NCBI GenBank assembly: GCA_917880885.1
Contig: OU862913.1
Coordinates: 43,247,460-43,311,459 of the forward strand
DNA length: 64,000 bases
From: Limnephilus marmoratus
Lineage: Eukaryota; Arthropoda; Insecta; Trichoptera; Limnephilidae
Direction of reading: 5' to 3'
Part shown: positions 21,301 through 31,400 of the stretch, one piece after another
How the letters are laid out: each line of letters begins with the position of its first letter
Numbering within the stretch: position 1 is the stretch's first letter
Program-made: the position numbers and the translations under genes
The notes under the pieces: model-generated
The model's database searches: none
Seen by the model: the letters and a program-made list of their open reading frames with translations, nothing else
What the model was told of the DNA's origin: nothing

Positions 21301-23640
21301 TTAGCTTAATCTAATAATTTCAGAACTTTGCGGCCTTTCGTAAAACTTTTGCTGGAAATGTATGGATCTGAACTGCGCACGAGAGTGTGCATTACGTCTA
21401 CACATTTGTTGATGATCATGAGCATTTTTTAGCATGGTCAAGGCGAACAAATTTATAATTCTTGTTTCTTGCTTCTTGGGCATCCTCTGAAAGTTGTCCA
21501 AATGGTAACAAAAAATAGTTTTTTTATGATGTTCTCTCCATGGGTTAGTATCTTATGTACAAAAGCAGGTATGTACCATCCATAGTCCTGTACATAATAT
21601 TCAGCTGTTGCGCTTGCGTATTCCCAGAATTTTTTCGAGTCTATAGGTTTTCCACTAGCCGTGGTTTATAAAATTATTAAAAAATCTCTTGAGGAGTTCC
21701 TCTTTCACACCAGTTATATTTACGCTATAATATGAATAGTTAACAAAGAACCTTGCCGCGTGTCCAACATTAGAATTGCCACTTCCTTGACGGGGTTTGT
21801 CGATAATAAGCCCAAGCATGTCTCTGAAACTTTTTTGGACATCCGTTTTTTTTCTCTTTTTTAAGAGTATTTTCTTCTTCATTACGGGCTGACAATTTTT
21901 GAAATGTAAGTTTTACGAAATATGTAAAATACATTCTATAAATCGGATCCAACAATGTAATGTTGAGAGCCCGAATCTGTAGAATTCTTGCCTGTCTTGT
22001 TTATTTCTAATAACTTCTAGATTTTTTATTAATTTATTTATTCATTTCGGTTTTGCCAGACATATTGAGCATGCTGAAGAAGACAGGGTATCTGTCAACA
22101 CTTGTGTTACCTTCCCATCAATCATTATCAGAAACATTTCGGTTTTGCCAGACATATTGAGCATGCTGAAGAAGACGGGGTATCTGTCAACACTTGTGTT
22201 ACCTTCCCATCAATCATTATCAGAAACATTTCGGTTTTGCCAGACATATTGAGCATGCTGAAGAAGACAGGGTATCTGTCAACACTTGTGTTACCTTCCC
22301 ATCAATCATTATCAGAAACATTTCGGTTTTGCCAGACATATTGAGCATGCTGAAGAAGACGGGGTATCTGTCAACACTTGTGTTACCTTCCCATCAATCA
22401 TTATCAGAAACATTTCGGTTTTGCCAGACATATTGAGCATGCTGAAGAAGACGGGGTATCTGTCAACACTTGTGTTACCTTCCCATCAATCATTATCAGA
22501 AACATTTCGGTTTTGCCAGACATATTGAGCATGCTGAAGAAGACAGGGTATCTGTCAACACTTGTGTTACCTTCCCATCAATCATTATCAGAAACATTTC
22601 GGTTTTGCCAGACATATTGAGCATGCTGAAGAAGACGGGGTATCTGTCAACACTTGTGTTACCTTCCCATCAATCATTATCAGAAACATTTCGGTTTTGC
22701 CAGACATATTGAGCATGCTGAAGAAGACGGGGTATCTGTCAACACTTGTGTTACCTTCCCATCAATCATTATCAGAAACATTTCGGTTTTGCCAGACATA
22801 TTGAGCATGCTGAAGAAGACAGGGTATCTGTCAACACTTGTGTTACCTTCCCATCAATCATTATCAGAAACATTTCGGTTTTGCCAGACATATTGAGCAT
22901 GCTGAAGAAGACAGGGTATCTGTCAACACTTGTGTTACCTTCCCATCAATCATTATCAGAAACATTTCGAATTTAGTAGAAACAGTTTCATGTTCAGATA
23001 TAAAAATGTGAGCAGGATGAAGTAAAGAAATTTAGTTTTCTACTTCTGATATAACTTCTCTCGTTTTAGCTGGAGTTTCTTTTGTAAAACCAATGGATAT
23101 TGGACGACAGTATCTGTTGGACAATGGAGTTTGATTTTCCCATAGTACGCGATTACTTTGAGAATCGACTAACTTTATATGAACTAAAGAAGCAATAAAA
23201 TGATTAGCATCTGAGATAAGTTCACATTATTGTTCGAAATTTGTTTATACTCTGACTGTCCTGAGGATCCATCACACCCTCATTTCACATATAATGTCAT
23301 CTCTAAGGCATCTGATGTATCAATAGAGCCGATTTTGAAAATTCTTTTCACAGTATGTTAAAAAGATCCTGTAGTTTTACACTTGCTTTCAAATCGGTCG
23401 CAGTAATACCGTCAGGATAATATTCTGTTTTCGCTTCTGATATTTTTTTGGCGGATGGGAGTAGGTACATAATTTTTTTTGTCATCTAGAACAATTTTTA
23501 AGAGTTGGTAATTATTCCTGGATAAATTTAAGTACACATAGGTAGCTAAGGTTTCATAATAAAATTTAAAAAACTTTGTCCATCATTATCAAGCCAACTT
23601 AACAGACTATTCTTCGATTCAGGGGACAAATTATTGGTTT
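21301..23640 (-). pseudogene. Transib transposase, RAG1-core-like, broken by frameshifts and a tandem array
   Basis: Pieces in order on the - strand: LSRNNYQLLKIVLDDKKNY (near 23500), PSAKKISEAKTEYYPDG, FKIGSIDTSDALEMTLYVK, CDGSSGQSEYK (near 23260), RVLWENQTPLSNRYCRPIS (near 23130), MIDGKVTQVLTDT with ACSICLAKPK (a C-x-x-C pair; repeated, see 22043-22970), ARILQIRALNITLLDPIYRM (near 21950), GLIIDKPRQGSGNSNVGHA (near 21810), KKFWEYASATAEYYVQDYGW (near 21600), VHKILTHGENII and LPFGQLSEDAQEARNKNYK (near 21470). The last segment matches the region around the final catalytic Glu of RAG1/Transib (SE...E-x-x-NK), and CDGSSG the region of the first Asp. I could not place the middle Asp. At least three frame changes and a stop between YVK and CDG show that it is dead. 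I place the family partly from memory; the ends and CGGCG duplication support it independently. Confidence 0.7.
22043..22970. repeat. 92-bp tandem array, 10 units, inside the transposase
   Basis: Unit runs from CATTTCGGTTTTGCCAGAC to the next. The units differ almost only at one base (ACAGGG or ACGGGG), in the order A G A G G A G G A A, which hints at a three-unit (276-bp) higher-order step. On the - strand each unit encodes MIDGKVTQVLTDT ... ACSICLAKPK, the putative zinc-binding segment of the transposase. Because 92 is not a multiple of 3 the frame changes in every unit. Confidence 0.95.
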
Positions 23641-24246
23641 TTTTAAATTTCAAATTAATGATTGGTATGTATTGTGAGTATAGGATATATGTAAAAATAA
23701 TAAAATGTGAAGTAATTAAAGGAATATCATGTAATTAGTAACAACATAATTGTTATGTATAAGGTATTTTCTCTGTTTTCGATTTTTTACGCAGCGCTTA
23801 CTCAGCGTATTAAGCCAATTTCTGAAAAGGGGGCAAGTTGGGGCAAAATTTTATTACTAATTCTTAAAGTAAACACTCTAAGGAATATAAAAATCATAAT
23901 ATCTAACCTTCGGGAAGCTTCGGAAGAAACGAAAGGTTTAGTGAAATTTAATAATTATCTTTAATCTGAGGAATTTATTCGTACAATTAAATTTAATAAA
24001 TAATTCCTATTTCCGAAAAAAATGCTGGTTTATATATAAAAGGAATAGCATACTTATGTAATAAAATTAAAATATTTGCTTGATTAAACTTGGAACGCTT
24101 GATATGTGTGTTCAAAGTTTCATATAAATTTTCGCAATAAATCCGTATTTCTCAAAAGTCCAACTTTGACGTTCCATTATAAATAAACGGAAGCGAATAC
24201 AAAATTGTTATAACAACATAAAAAAAGAGTAGGGATTTTTCATTAA

Positions 24247-25895
24247 CCCTTTGAGTAGTGAGTTATTTTTTTGTCATCTACATCGTGGGAGTGAGTTATT
24301 TTTCAAGTTTTTCTTAATTTTTTAATCGATTTAATTAATTATCTTCTTACCTTGTTTTACTACACAAGTTAATTTCTGAGCTTTTTAATTACTATATATA
24401 ACCTTTTCTTATTGAATAAGTAAGCATTACGTAAATTTAGTTGGACAAATTCAGTGGTTCTCAACATTTTACAAATAGTGTTGCGAAAAAATTTTTTTTT
24501 ATAAAAAATGAAATGTACAGTACCTAATAAAAAGTCATAAAACATGATACTAAAAATAAAAATAAATTATAAATTCAGTGGTTGTCAACATTTTACAAAT
24601 AAAAAGTTTCAAATTTTAAATTTTTTTATTTGCTTCCATAAAAAGAAATATACAATGTTATAAAGAGATAATACTAAAAATAAAAAAGTGGATCTATTCA
24701 GTGGTTCTCAACATTTTACAAATAAAAAGTTTTCAAATTTTAATTTTTTTTATTTACTTATATAAAAGAAATATAATATGTAATAAAAGGATAATACTAA
24801 AAATTAAAAAGTGGACCTATTCAGTGGTTCTCAACATTTTACAAATAGTTTATTTTTTTTTAATAAAAATATTTATAAAAACAGAAATGTACAGTAATAA
24901 AAACATAATACTAAAAATAAAAATACGGTATAAATTCAGTGGTTCTCAACATGTGAATAACGTTAGATTTAAATTACTAGCTAAAATATTATTTTCGTGT
25001 GGTATTCCTCAAAACACGGATACATACATAATGGAACATTACATCCAACACACATAAATTTTGTGTCCTTCCTTAGCACTGGATGAATTTTGGAATTACT
25101 GCATACAAAACATCTCCTACGTGTCCTACCTACGGTAGCAACGGTAGCACCCTACTGTTGCTACGCCGTATGCCCCGGGCACGATAGTTTCCTGGAAGCG
25201 AACTGGAATTGATTCCTGGAACTAAACAAAAGTACTTGACCACTGCGCTTTATTTTATTTTCTTGTTTATAAATAATAAAAAAATTTGAAAACACTATTT
25301 GTAAAATGTTGGAGAGCCACTGGATTAGTCCACTTTTTTATTTTTAGTTTTATCCCTTTATTATGTATATTTCTTTTTATACAAATAAAAAAATCAAAAT
25401 TTTTGAAAACTTTTTATTTGTAAAATGTTGAGAGCCACTGGATTAGTCCACTTTTTATTTTTAGTATTATCCCTTTATTATTGTACATTTCTTTCTATAT
25501 AAATAAATTAATTAAAATTTTTGAAAACTTTTTATTTGTCAAATGTTGAGAGCCACTGGATTAGTCCACTTTTTATTTTTAGTATTATCCCTTTATTATT
25601 GTACATTTCTTTCTATATAAATAAATTAATTAAAATTTTTGAAAACTTTTTATTTGTCAAATGTTGAGAGCCACTGTTACGTAATGTGTAACGTGAAATA
25701 CGTAACAATTTTGGAAAAAACATGTAAAAATGTTTGACAAATATATTTGTATTATATATAAATCATAATTTAATCGAAATTACAAACACGGCATAGAAAA
25801 AACTAAATAAAGTCGTGCTGCCGCACGTATGCGACAATACTCTATTTGGATCGTCCGAGTGCTGCCTCATACGTGCGGCAATACTCCTCAAAGGG
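24247..25895. mobile_element. TTAA-flanked MITE nested in the Transib
   Basis: Ends CCCTTTGAGTAGT and the complement of CCCTTTGAGGAGT, with TTAA on both sides (24243-24246, 25896-25899). piggyBac-type ends. It has no transposase and has itself received the hAT-like arrays at 24452-25676. Confidence 0.75.
24452..25676. repeat. hAT-like terminal repeats amplified as two facing tandem arrays
   Basis: CAGTGGTTCTCAACATTTTAC occurs five times in direct orientation at about 122-bp steps (24452, 24576, 24700, 24822, 24937). Its complement (AAATGTTGAGAGCCACTG) occurs four times at about 119-bp steps, ending at about 25334, 25453, 25572 and 25676. CAGTGGTTCTCAAC is a typical hAT (Charlie-like) terminus. 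TTACGTAA occurs at 24427-24434 and at 25677-25684 and may be the 8-bp duplication, though the left copy lies 17 bp away from the first terminus. Centre 24960-25280 non-coding. Confidence 0.75.
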
Positions 25896-26013
25896 TTAAG
25901 AATCAATGGTTGTTTTAATTCTACGGCGTAATTACCGAAAGCGAATTATGAGATGATATGCACCGTTTGGCCCCATAGTGCGGCGGTCCGTTTGATAGAT
26001 TCTCCCATCTTAA

Positions 26014-26295
26014 GGGCCCGCTACCCGAATTACTACCGATTTCTTACATATCTCCCTTAAACACGTCAAGTTTTAAAGCTCTTATTTTACAAGTTATATG
26101 TATGAAAAAAATCACAGTGTTTCTTTAAATACTGTTTAAGACAATGCCCGCGAGATTTTTGCGCTATTTTAAACGAGTCGTGTTTTATTAAACATATTCG
26201 CATCGATTTTGTCGCTGTAAATGTTAGCGCTATCCTCTAACATTCGTAATTTTGTATTTCTCCGTCTTCTTCTTTTCGGGCCCGGTTGGGGAGCC
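26014..26295. mobile_element. Short TTAA-flanked insertion in the LINE
   Basis: TTAA at 26010-26013 and 26296-26299. Removing the segment and one TTAA restores the LINE reading SPI-L-T-D-G-L-Q. Ends are GC-rich (GGGCCCGCTACCC; GGGCCCGG near the right) but not a clear inverted repeat. Confidence 0.65.
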
Positions 26296-26625
26296 TTAAC
26301 TGATGGATTGCAATCTTTAGAGCACAAACGTCGGGTGGGAATGCTATCCTTGTTCTATCCGTATTTCAATCGAAGATGCTCCGAGAAACTTCCGTCATTG
26401 ATTCTTTCGGCACCGGTGCTTAGTCGGGAAACACGCCAAACGCGTGCCCAACATATGTACATGTTAGACATTATTCACATGCAAGTGGGTCATTTCTTCG
26501 ACTCGTTCTTGTGTTAAACAGCTCGGCTATTGAACGATTTACCGGCCTCTGTATTTCCTCCTTCCCTCATCATGGGCCCGGAGGAAAATTATTTTCCTCG
26601 GGGCCTCCAGTGTGGAGTTATTGTA

Positions 26626-27062
26626 AACAAAAGACAACGTCCTGGGTGCTCCACAAGATACCAACCTAGGTTCTCCGCTGGTTTTGTTTGTTCAACTCGC
26701 CCCCCCCCCCCCCCTTATGACATCGACTTGGGTGCTCGAACTGTAACGTGCCGTACGCAAATATGCTGTACGTAAACTTACATATTATTTTTATTTATCA
26801 AATAAAATGTACTTGCATACGTCAGGTTTTGTACACGCGACCTCCGGATTGCTAGTCGATATCCTTTTCCCTTAACCATGGAGGCTGTCAAAGATAAAAC
26901 ATTAATTATACGCCGGAACAAATATTACACTTTTTTCACAAATTGGCCGCGCCAGAGCTCACCAAGGGCGTCAGTGATTAAAAAATGTTGTGGAAAACAT
27001 TTCGGGTATTATTGAGAAATTATTTAATTTTTTTTCGTACTTTTTGTATTATAGGATTATAC
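26626..27062. other. No gene; C run and tRNA-like relic
   Basis: C15 run at 26700-26714. At about 26820-26895 the - strand resembles a tRNA-derived SINE head (CCTCCATGGTTAAGGG as A box, GTCGCGTGTACAAAACC as a decayed B box). Confidence 0.4.
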
Positions 27063-27815
27063 AGGGTGTCCGGAAACTGGTAATACAAGCGGGAAACTGG
27101 TAAATCCACATTGCATAGCGAAATCAAAAAACTTTTGGAGACAGTCTAAGCTTTGACGTATGTTTAAGGTCAACATTTTTTAAATTGACCAAAAATTTCG
27201 AACTTCGATCTCGATTTCTCGTCAAGCACAATTTTAAAAAGTTTTACTACCAAATCGACTCCAAATATAAAAATGTGACTCTCCTGTTCCCGCTTGAGCC
27301 ACTAGTTTCCGGACACCATGTATAATAATATGATGAGACTATCCATTTTCAGCTTGTGCCACTAGTTTCCGGACACCCTGTATAATAATATGATTAGACA
27401 CTCCTAATCCCGCTTGTGCTACTAGTTTCCGGACACCATTTATAATAATATGCTAAAACACTCCTAATCCCGCTTATGCTACTAGTTAGCGAACACCATG
27501 TATAATAATATGATTAGACATTCCTAATCCCGCTTGTGCTACTAGTTTCCGGACACCATCTATAATAATGTGATGAGACTGTCCATTTTACCGCTTTTGC
27601 AACTAGTTTCTGGACACCGTGTGTAATAATGTGATGAGACTCTCCATTTCCCGCTTACGCCACTAGTTACCGGACACCATATATAACAAAATTATGAGAC
27701 TCTTCATTTCCCGCTTTTGCCACTAGATTCCGGACACCATGTATAATAATATGATGAGATTCTCCATTTCCCATTTGTGTCACTAGTTTCCGGACAACAT
27801 GTACCTATGCTATAT
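27063..27815. repeat. 60-bp tandem repeats, about nine units
   Basis: ACTAGTTTCCGGACACC recurs at exactly 60-bp steps from 27301 (27361, 27421, 27481, 27541, and with a one-base slip 27602, 27662, 27722, 27782), alternating with AATAATATGATGAGAC. 27063-27300 holds the same motif once in reverse (GGTGTCCGGAAACTGG), so the array grew from an inverted-repeat element. A further relic is near 46870. Confidence 0.85.
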
Positions 27816-27952
27816 ATATTACATCTAAAAATAATGAATATAAATGTTGTATAATATTCCAATACTTTATTTATCTAGATACAAATAGTCGTACATACTC
27901 GTACACTCCACTATTTTTATTTTACTGAATATATATTTATATGAGGATTCTA

Positions 27953-28406
27953 AAGGCGGGTACAGATTGCCGTAACGTAACACGCAATGTAACACGCAAT
28001 GAAATAATTTGCCGTCCACATTGCCGCAATGTATCATGCAATGCAACAGAATTCTCATAGTGTGGACGCCTTGCGCGCACGAACCGCGCACACTCCGCGC
28101 GCGAACAGAGCATTTCAACTCGTGCGCGCCGCAATCCACGATGCTTCGGTTTTTTCGCCGAATACAAAGGGGCGCGCAGTGTGCGCGGAGCGTCTGTGTG
28201 GATGGCTTGTTCGTGTCTGTACGTCAGAACGCGCGCGAACAATGGAGAACTTGTTCTCGGCAGACTGAGCTATGATCACAGCGCGCATGCCGGGAACAGC
28301 TGCGAGTAAGTACATGTTCGGTTCGTGCGCGCGCTGCGTCCACACTTATGAAATGTTCCTTTCATGTTACATTGCATGATACGTTACAGCAATCTGTACC
28401 CGCCTT
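27953..28406. mobile_element. MITE with CpG-rich core, TA-flanked
   Basis: Ends AAGGCGGGTACAGATTGC and its complement with TA on both sides (27951-27952, 28407-28408). The subterminal part has paired GCAATGTAACA-like blocks. The core 28050-28340 is rich in GCGCGC. The ends recall those of 8967-10751. Confidence 0.75.
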
Positions 28407-28408
28407 TA

Positions 28409-29130
28409 GTCTACGTCACATAATTACTAATGTATTTTAATGTGTAGGTACTTTTGTTGTTAATTTTTTTCATTTAATTATATTTTCTTTATTATTTTAC
28501 TTTTGAAGTACTTAAATAATGTCAAAAACAACTTCGCTGCGCAACTATGCTACTTTTTGGGGATTTTGTTATTGTTTCCTATTCAGACTATCTTTTTTTT
28601 TAATGAGAATCAAACATTTCATGAGCAGTATCGTCTAAACAGAATATTGTCCGCGTGTTGTTGTTTGGTGGTAAACAAGCATTTGTTATTTTAATATTTA
28701 TTACAAGTTACATTTCTTACAAGTCAGCAACCAGAGATGATCACGTTGCTCTACCAACTGTGGTTACTGTGACCCTTGAATTCATTATCATCGAAAATAA
28801 CACAAAGTAATAAATCGGGCTATAAAATGCAATTCAGCAACCGAAATGCTGTTTATTGATTGAAATTACACGAGTTTGGTGATAAAATAATAACAACAGT
28901 GGAATTATAAATAAGACATAGTCTGTTGGAAATGTAAATACTTTTGCTAAGAAACAACAATTTTCAGTTCGCAACAAGATATCTGTTAGACCCCGTAAAC
29001 CAGGGGTACTTTGCATCTTACAGGGGAATTTTGCAAAAAAAAAATATTTTGATCCCCTTTGTTGCCATTGCTATTAATTAAAACAGTTTGATTCCTTTAA
29101 TATACGATATATGTCGCCAACCATTCTCCT
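28409..29130. other. AT-rich sequence, nothing recognised
   Basis: No ORF or repeat supported. Confidence 0.5.
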
Positions 29131-29134
29131 TTAA

Positions 29135-29765
29135 CACTACGGTACACGCGCCTCTAAAACGCTCATGAGTGCTCGCGTGCGCTTCATTTGTAGCCCATTT
29201 TAAATTGAAATATACTGAAAGATAATTGTTTAATTTTTAAATAAAACACATTTATTATAATAAATGACATTTATAAAGTAAACCGAAATAAAAAAAATAC
29301 AACTTCTCTTTCTTAAACTTAAAATATTAACAAAACTTCAGACTTCTCAAAAAATCACCTAATTTTTACTTATTTGAGATCAATCAACTTTTTGTTTCAT
29401 TCTTACATTTTTTTAAAACTATTTTTTTAATTTTCATTACACGAAGGACAAATAAAAATTTTGTGATCGTTACCGAAGGACAAATTAAAATTTGGTGATC
29501 ATTACATATACGCCTTATACAGTTTTTCTTGTGTTTCCTTGTGTTCCGCCAGTGCACGCATGGGCTACATACGTAGCCCAACAACTTTAAATCGTTATTT
29601 TTCACACGTGCGCCAGCGTCGATCGCTCACGCCACACTGAATGCGTCGAGCAACAACCAATCGAAGCTTAGCTAGAGACTCGAAGTTAAATCACGCGATT
29701 TCACGAAGTTACGAACAAAAACAATACCCTGGGCTACATATGTAGCCCACGCGTGTACTCTAGTG
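29135..29765. mobile_element. TTAA-flanked MITE
   Basis: Ends CACTACGGTACACGCG and the complement of CACTAGAGTACACGCG; TTAA at 29131-29134 and 29766-29769. Palindromic GGGCTACATACGTAGCCC-like blocks inside. Non-coding. Confidence 0.75.
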
Positions 29766-29916
29766 TTAATGCAAAGTTTGAACCAGAATCCCATTTCAGT
29801 ATTGAGTTATCAAAGATTAGGAGAGAAAGTGCGTTTTCTCATAATTTTTCAATGAAAATAATTTAATAAAATGAAACAAGTACTTTGTTTAAAAACCACT
29901 TTATTTTTATTTATAT

Positions 29917-29958
29917 TTGTCGACCGGTTTCGGTTGAACTCAACCTTCTTCAGGACAA
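29917..29958 (-). ncRNA. Hammerhead-ribozyme-like motif of the Penelope-like element
   Basis: On the - strand, in order: stem I TTGTC; core CTGAAGA (fits CUGANGA); stem II GGTTGA/TCAACC; GAAAC; a minimal stem III closed over CG; GTC as cleavage triplet; stem I return GACAA. All invariant core positions are present, but there is one extra A between the core and stem II. Type-I hammerheads with very short stem III are known from Penelope-like elements. Activity is not shown. Confidence 0.5.
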
Positions 29959-30672
29959 TAAACATATAAACTAAATTACAGTACAGAGTTAAGATTCTAA
30001 GTTTAACACAAAAGAAAGAGAGAGAGCATATGAGAGAGGGAGAGAACATCAGATACTGGTTGGTGGAAGGGTAGGAGGCGGAGTTACGGGTGGGTGGGGG
30101 TGGGGGTTACATAGGGAGAAAGGAAATAACTTTAAAATAGGGCTGTTGGTTAATTCTAACTGTTTGTTTAAAATTTGGCAATAAGTTTCTTTGATTTGAA
30201 TATTTCTAATGCTTCTAAATTATTAAGGCGTATTCCTATTTTATTTATATGTATTAGTTTTACCCCTGTATTTATGTTATATGTATGGTCAGTATCAATT
30301 AAATGGTCAGCAAATTCTGAGAAACCTGTGCTTGTAAGGCACCTGACGTGTTCTTTAACTCTAATATTTACATTACGCGCTATTTTACCTATGTATGTGG
30401 CTGGGCAATCGTTACAACTAAGTTTATAAATGTCAGAGTGGCTTAATTTATCCTCTGTATCTTTAGAATTAGTTAGGAGTTTAGCTAAATTATTGTTAGT
30501 ATAGAAGGCCAGCCTTATTTCTGATGGAAATGTCGATGTGCAAAGGGAAGAGAATTTACTAATGTACAAAATTCTATGCCATTGAGTAGTTATATTATTA
30601 TTGATAAATGGTAGGGCATTATACAGAAATTTATTTGATGCGATTAGTCGAAGTTTTTTTGAGGACTCCAGA

Positions 30673-31085
30673 TACTAATATCTACAGCCTGTATGTTTGA
30701 CGAATATCTACAGCTCATATGTTGAACTAATATCTACGAACTTCAGAGTGTTGATTAATATCTACAGAGCGTAGGTTGAACTAATATCTACAGAGCGTAG
30801 GTTGGACTTATCAGCTAAATGTGTCCAATAGTCCGATATTAGGGATTTTTACGTACATACTTACATAAATTAAGTTTTTTAAACTGCATACGCAATATTA
30901 CGTTATTCCAATATGCTATACATAATTGCAAATCCAACCTCTGCCAGTGCTGTAGATATTCGTCAACACTTTGGTTCCCATAGATATTAGTCAACAGTTT
31001 GAGCTGTAGATATTCGTCAACACTTTGATTCTCATAGATATTAGTTCGATTTTTTCAGTTTTTGGAATTCCTGTAGATATTAGTA
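30673..31085. mobile_element. Inverted-repeat insert with many ATATCTACAG blocks
   Basis: Ends TACTAATATCTACAG and its exact complement. The motif AATATCTACAG recurs about five times in the left half and its complement CTGTAGATATT about five times in the right half, at irregular 30-50 bp steps. It splits the Penelope-like reading frame; a GA dinucleotide flanks both sides. Confidence 0.7.
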
Positions 31086-31400
31086 GACGCCTCCTTTTTG
31101 AGAGGATTTTATCTATTAGATCGGAGCCATATCCGTTGTTAATAGCTATTTGTTTAATTGTAATTAGTTAATTATAAAAATTATTATCAGATAAGGGGAT
31201 AGTGACTAGCCGGTGTATCATACTATGGAAAGAAGAGTCCTTATGCGAGATAGGGTGATTGGAGGTATTATGAATTATTGTGTCCGTGAATGTTGGTTTT
31301 CTATAAATGTTGAAGCTAATTTTGTTGTTAATGATAGAGAAAGAGAGATCTAGATCTATCTTACAAGATTTACATTACATCACTTTTTAAAAATGTGTAA

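Larger units (their letters stand above)
20908..25980 (-). mobile_element. Transib (RAG1-related) DNA transposon with 5-bp target duplication
   Basis: Terminal inverted repeat of at least 38 bp with about 36 matches. The right end reads inward CACTATGGGGCCAAACGG; the left end is the same with one change in the heptamer (CCCTATG). Both sides are flanked by CGGCG (20903-20907, 25981-25985). Transib elements are known for a CACWATG start, which resembles the recombination-signal heptamer CACAGTG, and for GC-rich 5-bp target duplications. Inside lies a decayed transposase on the - strand. Without the MITE nested at 24247-25895 the element is about 3.4 kb, a normal Transib length. It interrupts a LINE frame. 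Confidence 0.85.
20640..26625 (+). pseudogene. Jockey-like LINE split by two DNA transposons
   Basis: Same family as 8905-11195. Left part 20640-20907: SFNGSNLPNRPSIDMLG, then SQVRPTVEFGSHLWDGAPKY. It resumes after the Transib with LIDSPIL (25986-26013) and, after a second TTAA-flanked insertion, with TDGLQSLEHKRRVGMLS (26300 on), RCSEKLPSL, RETRQTRAQHMY and NDLPASVFPPS. It ends in the structured tail at 26570-26625. Joining across each insertion restores the expected order LQKR-AVRLIDSPIL-TDGLQSLEH, allowing one lost base at the first junction. This proves the insertion sites. Stops and indels make the copy non-functional. Confidence 0.8.
29880..31400 (-). pseudogene. Penelope-like element relic (RT end and GIY-YIG)
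   Basis: On the - strand: NNKISFNIYRKPTFTDTII and HPISHKDSSFHSMIHRL (31220-31330), the reverse-transcriptase thumb region of Penelope-like elements. Then NNGYGSDLIDKIL, a break by an inserted repeat (30673-31085), then SSKKLRLIASNKFLYNALP and, at 30168-30569, the GIY-YIG nuclease: DIYKLSCNDCPATYIGKIAR with NIRVKEH. The expected Y-V-G is Y-I-G. Downstream (29880-29960) is the structured non-coding end with a hammerhead-like motif. Stops and the insertion make it inactive. A related fragment is part of the array at 47085-48062. Confidence 0.8.

Noticed and set aside
22102..22976. Series of eight overlapping 76-80-codon frames on the + strand
   Set aside because: They are the 92-bp tandem repeat read in rotating frames; the meaningful strand is the opposite one.
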